This document shows, in pieces, positions 14,159 through 17,190 of a stretch of 17,190 nucleotides of DNA. The stretch spans positions 1 through 17,190 of the forward strand of contig CANGIH010000007.1 in the NCBI GenBank assembly GCA_947453875.1, in the 5' to 3' direction. The DNA comes from Planctomycetaceae bacterium. GTDB taxonomy: Bacteria; Planctomycetota; Planctomycetia; Pirellulales; UBA1268. The translations under genes were made by a program, and so were the position numbers. The notes below the pieces were generated by a model that saw only the letters and a list, made by a program, of their open reading frames with translations, was not told the DNA's origin and ran no database searches. Positions within the stretch are counted from its first letter, which is position 1, and each line of letters starts with the position of its first letter.

Positions 14159-15153
14159 CTACGAATCTCCTCGGCTTCGCCGGCGCGACACACCAAACCG
14201 CCCTCACGCGGCACGGCTGGTCCAAGGCCCTTCAACTCGGCCCCGACCTCTATCCCGGCGTGGGCGGCAAACGGTTTCGGGCCACCCTGCTCGAGTGGGC
14301 CTATACGTTCGCCGGTGGCCGTTGCGAGGCCCCCTCGCTGATCATCGATGCGGTCGAACTCCTGCACGCCGGTTCGCTCGTGATCGACGACTTTGAAGAC
14401 GACTCGCTCACCCGCCGCGGCCAGCCGGCGCTCCACCAGGTGATCGGGCCGGCCCGAGCCGTCAACGCCGGCAACTGGATGTATTTCCGAGCTCTGGAAC
14501 TGGCGGCAGCCGCCTTGGACGATCCCGCCCAGTCGGCGGCGCTCGTGGGCAGGTTCATCGCGGTGGCACGGCAGTGTCACGAGGGTCAGGCGATCGACCT
14601 GGCGATGCGGATCGACGAGGTCACGCCGCGGCAGGCCCAGGTCACGGCGCTGGCGATCTCGCGGTGGAAGACCGGCCGCCTCGCGTCACTGGCCGCGTGG
14701 TGTGGCGTCAAAGCCGCCGCAGGAGACCCGCAGACACAGCAAGCGGTTGCAGCCTTCGGATGCCGGATGGGCATCTGCCTGCAGATGAAAAACGACTTCG
14801 ACGAACTCTGCGAACTGCTCAACGGGTCGGATCGGTGCGACGACCTCCGCAATCGCCGCGTCACCTGGCCCTGGGCCTGGGCCGCGAGCGAACTGTCGGC
14901 CCGGCAGTTCACAGCCTGGCAACACCGGCTGCGGCAATCGGAAGAGCAGCAGAGAGCGTTCCGCCCGCTCGCCAAGGATCTGCTCGACGCGACCCACCGC
15001 CGAGCGGCGGCTGCAATCAACAGCCGGCTCGACCGGGCAATCGACAGGCTTACCGCCTCGACGGGCGGTGCCTGTGAAGCCGGCCCGCTGGTCGCGATCT
15101 GCGACGCGCTGCGGATCGGCAGCGAGCCAACGAAAGCTGAGGCTCTTCCGTGA
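14155..15153 (+). CDS. crtE: Polyprenyl diphosphate synthase, CrtE-like (GGPP synthase role likely)
   Basis: A 332-residue trans-isoprenyl diphosphate synthase, all-helical. Conserved features are GGKRFR at residues 37-42, the first Asp-rich motif DDFED (78-82) with a following RRG at 87-89, GQAIDL (144-149) and KTG at 172-174. The second Asp-rich motif reads NDFDE (213-217) where DDxxD is usual, so the first aspartate is replaced by asparagine and the fifth by glutamate. QxxND variants occur in some branches of the family. The following stretch SDRCDDLRNRRVTWPWAWA takes the place of the usual GKD..KKTLP loop. In this operon it would make geranylgeranyl diphosphate for CrtB. Chain length cannot be decided from sequence, and farnesyl or a regulatory-subunit role remains possible. 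It overlaps crtY (ATGA) and crtI (GTGA). Confidence 0.82.
   Translation: MTTNLLGFAGATHQTALTRHGWSKALQLGPDLYPGVGGKRFRATLLEWAYTFAGGRCEAPSLIIDAVELLHAGSLVIDDFEDDSLTRRGQPALHQVIGPARAVNAGNWMYFRALELAAAALDDPAQSAALVGRFIAVARQCHEGQAIDLAMRIDEVTPRQAQVTALAISRWKTGRLASLAAWCGVKAAAGDPQTQQAVAAFGCRMGICLQMKNDFDELCELLNGSDRCDDLRNRRVTWPWAWAASELSARQFTAWQHRLRQSEEQQRAFRPLAKDLLDATHRRAAAAINSRLDRAIDRLTASTGGACEAGPLVAICDALRIGSEPTKAEALP
15139..15149 (+). promoter_or_regulatory. Ribosome binding site supporting the GTG start of crtI
   Basis: GAGG at 15139-15142 lies 7 bases before GTG 15150, inside the end of the prenyl synthase gene. It supports the non-ATG start. Confidence 0.65.
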
Positions 15154-16700
15154 ACATCGCGACCGTCGCAGCGCGGCGTCCGCCTCGGTCAGGCACAGGC
15201 TTGCACCGGCGGGCGGCCGTGATCGGCAGCGGCTTTGGCGGCCTCGCAGCCGCCATTCGGCTGCAGTCGATGGGCTTCGAAACGGTCTGTTACGAGGCCC
15301 ACGACCAGCCCGGAGGCCGGGCTGCCGTCTACGAGGACGGCGGCTACATCTTCGATGCCGGTCCAACCGTGATCACCGCCCCGCACTGCCTGGAGGAGCT
15401 CTTCGAGCTCTCAGGCAGGCGGATGGCCGACTATGTCCGCCTGTTGCCCGTGACCCCGCTCTATCGGCTCCAGTGGAACGACGGTGTGTCCTTCGATTAC
15501 GTCGCGGACGAGGCGGGGTTGATCGAACAGGTCCGGCGTGTGAACCCCGCCGACGTGGAAGGCTACCGTCGCTTCGCCGACTATTCCCGGCAGGTGTTCG
15601 CCAAGGGATACCAGGAACTCGGCGCCGTCCCCTTCCTCCACTTCACAGACATGCTCCGAGCCGCCCCGCAGTTGGCCCGCCTGCGGGCCGACCGGAGCGT
15701 CTACGCGACCGTTTCACGATTTGTCAAAGACGAGCACCTCCGGGAGGCATTCAGCTTTCACCCCCTGCTCGTCGGCGGGAATCCAATGGAGACGAGTTCC
15801 ATCTACACGCTGATCCACTGGATTGAGCGGAAGTGGGGCGTGTTCTTTCCCGAGGGGGGCACCGGGGCGCTCGTCCGCGGCCTCGTGCGGCTCTTCCAGG
15901 ACCTCGGCGGTACGCTCCGACTTGCGGCTCCCGTCGATCGAGTCACGCTCGAGGCTGCCGGCGACGCGACCAGGCACGTCGTCCATGCCGCCGGCGGGCC
16001 GCCGGAAGCGTTTGATGCAGTGGTCTCAAACGCCGACGTCCACCATACCTATGCGAAGCTCTACCGTGGGGTCGCCGCAGCCGGCCGCCGGCAGCGACGG
16101 CTGGAGCGAATGGCCTGGTCGATGTCGTTGTTCGTGCTGTACTTCGGCACCAACCGTCGGTATCCGAACCTGGCCCACCACACGATTCTCTTCGCGCCGC
16201 GGTTTCAGGGGCTCTTGCGGGACATCTTCCACGGCCATCACCTGCCCGCCGACTTCAGCCTCTATCTCCACGCCCCCACGATCACCGACCCGAGCATGGC
16301 CCCGGCCGGCGGTGAGTCGTTCTACGTGCTGAGCCCCGTGCCGCACCTGGGCAACGCGGCGATCGACTGGGAGGCGGTGGCCACTGGCTACGGCGACGCC
16401 ATCCTCGAGTCGCTCGAGCAGCACCTCCCGGGGTTGCGAGAAGCGATCGTGACCCGTCGGCATTGCACGCCCGCCGACTTCGCGGGGAGGTTCAACGCCC
16501 ACCTCGGGTCCGCCTTCTCGGTAGCGCCGACGCTCACGCAGAGCGCTTACTTCCGCCCCCACAACCGCGACCCGGACATCCCCGGGCTCTACCTCGTCGG
16601 AGCGGGCACCCATCCGGGAGCTGGCGTGCCCGGCGTCGTCAACTCCGCCAAGGCCACCTGCGACACGATCGCGGCGGACTTCCATGTCGTCGCCAGTTAG
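15150..16700 (+). CDS. crtI: Phytoene desaturase CrtI
   Basis: A 516-residue bacterial-type phytoene desaturase, which turns colourless phytoene into lycopene (or neurosporene) by repeated FAD-dependent dehydrogenation and also isomerises it. The FAD-binding motif AAVIGSGFGGLAAAIRLQ begins at residue 22, followed by GGRAAVYEDGGYIFDAGPTV. Other family blocks are FPEGGTGALVRGL (about 231), VVSNADVHHTY (about 291) and the C-terminal phytoene-dehydrogenase signature GLYLVGAGTHPGAGVPGVVN (about 479-498). A 20-residue basic extension precedes the FAD fold. GTG 15150 is supported by GAGG 7 bases upstream and a GTGA overlap with the preceding stop. The number of desaturation steps cannot be told, but the presence of CrtY suggests lycopene. 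Confidence 0.95.
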   Translation: MNIATVAARRPPRSGTGLHRRAAVIGSGFGGLAAAIRLQSMGFETVCYEAHDQPGGRAAVYEDGGYIFDAGPTVITAPHCLEELFELSGRRMADYVRLLPVTPLYRLQWNDGVSFDYVADEAGLIEQVRRVNPADVEGYRRFADYSRQVFAKGYQELGAVPFLHFTDMLRAAPQLARLRADRSVYATVSRFVKDEHLREAFSFHPLLVGGNPMETSSIYTLIHWIERKWGVFFPEGGTGALVRGLVRLFQDLGGTLRLAAPVDRVTLEAAGDATRHVVHAAGGPPEAFDAVVSNADVHHTYAKLYRGVAAAGRRQRRLERMAWSMSLFVLYFGTNRRYPNLAHHTILFAPRFQGLLRDIFHGHHLPADFSLYLHAPTITDPSMAPAGGESFYVLSPVPHLGNAAIDWEAVATGYGDAILESLEQHLPGLREAIVTRRHCTPADFAGRFNAHLGSAFSVAPTLTQSAYFRPHNRDPDIPGLYLVGAGTHPGAGVPGVVNSAKATCDTIAADFHVVAS

Positions 16701-17190
16701 CAGCCCGACAGCTGGGGAGTCGATCCGGCGGCACAGCCGCTCGTTCTCGTTTGCGAGCCGGCTGCTGCCCGCGGGCAAACGGGCCAGCGTGGAGCGTCTG
16801 TATGCCTGGTGTCGGTGGTGCGACGACGGCGTCGATACCGCCGCCTCACCGCAGCAGGCGGTGGAGTTCGTCGACCATGCCACGCTGGACGTCCGCCGGA
16901 TCGCCGAGGGAAAAAGCCCGGTCGCCGCGGAGAGCCGCTGGCTCGCGGATCTCGTCGGCCGGCACGACCTGCCACTCGAGGCGGCCTTGGCCCTGCTCGA
17001 TGGGATGCGGTCGGACCTCACGGCGGCCACCGGCTTTCTCGAGGCCGACCTCCTGCGGTACTGCTTTCGGGTCGCTGGGGCTGTCGGTGTGCTCTTGTGT
17101 CCGATCCTCGGCCTCGCGGATCGTCGCCATCTCCCCCACGCCGCGGCGCTCGGCATGGGCATGCAACTGACCAACATCGCCCGCGACGTC
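16684..17190 (+). CDS. crtB: Phytoene synthase CrtB, 3' end outside window
   Basis: The first 169 residues of a squalene/phytoene synthase, which condenses two geranylgeranyl diphosphates to phytoene. ATG 16684 lies inside the end of crtI (17-base overlap, other frame). Family features are SFSFASRLLPAGKR near residue 20, the first Asp-rich motif in LYAWCRWCDDGVD (about residues 39-51, DDxxD form), LDGMRSDL (about 105), YCFRVAGAVGVLLCPILG and the opening of the second Asp-rich helix GMGMQLTNIARDV at the window edge. About 120-140 residues of the usual ~300 lie beyond 17190. The alternative of a C30 (squalene or diapophytoene) synthase is less likely because crtE, crtI and crtY of C40 type lie in the same operon. 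Confidence 0.92.
   Translation, partial: MSSPVSSPTAGESIRRHSRSFSFASRLLPAGKRASVERLYAWCRWCDDGVDTAASPQQAVEFVDHATLDVRRIAEGKSPVAAESRWLADLVGRHDLPLEAALALLDGMRSDLTAATGFLEADLLRYCFRVAGAVGVLLCPILGLADRRHLPHAAALGMGMQLTNIARDV

Noticed and set aside
1..17190. CRISPR arrays, tRNA or rRNA genes, long direct repeats
   Set aside because: None were seen on reading the window; no regular repeat-spacer pattern or RNA-gene signatures.

Overview
The window looks like a chromosomal stretch from a GC-rich Gram-negative bacterium, most likely a planctomycete of the Pirellulales kind. The taxonomy is inference. It rests on a Tat-exported alkylsulfatase, an arylsulfatase remnant, OprP- and OprB-type porins and an outer-membrane barrel protein of a style common in that phylum. 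There is no rRNA, tRNA or CRISPR array.

Layout. (1) 1-678 is mostly non-coding: a strong hairpin terminator with a UUCG loop (261-294) ends whatever lies upstream, followed by one doubtful small ORF. (2) 679-5883 is a plus-strand block for sulfated or anionic substrates: a metallo-beta-lactamase-fold alkylsulfatase, an OprP-family porin and an OprB-family porin, the two porins 11 bases apart. (3) 5902-6168, minus strand, is the last ~90 residues of an arylsulfatase whose body is missing. (4) 6445-8715 is a two-module RND/MMPL exporter. It converges on (5) a minus-strand outer-membrane beta-barrel protein (8787-9641). (6) 9884-11404, minus strand, is a FAD-dependent carotenoid enzyme resembling the CrtU desaturase/methyltransferase (isorenieratene synthase) family. 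(7) 11405-12197 is debris: an orphan HicB-like antitoxin ORF and a frameshifted N-terminal piece of an IS91-family transposase. (8) 12198 to the right edge is a tight plus-strand operon: a small TPR-plus-membrane protein of unknown function, lycopene cyclase crtY, a polyprenyl diphosphate synthase (crtE-like), phytoene desaturase crtI and the start of phytoene synthase crtB, which runs off the window. Every junction in this operon overlaps (ATGA, ATGA, GTGA, then 17 bases).

How the genes fit together. CrtE would make geranylgeranyl diphosphate, CrtB phytoene, CrtI lycopene and CrtY beta-carotene. The CrtU-like enzyme could then aromatise the beta rings to isorenieratene-type carotenoids. All five activities lie within 7.3 kb. 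An aromatic C40 carotenoid pathway in this kind of host is the main point of interest, because fossil aromatic carotenoids are usually credited to phototrophic green sulfur bacteria or to actinobacteria. The unknown first operon gene and the degenerate second Asp motif of the prenyl synthase are secondary leads.
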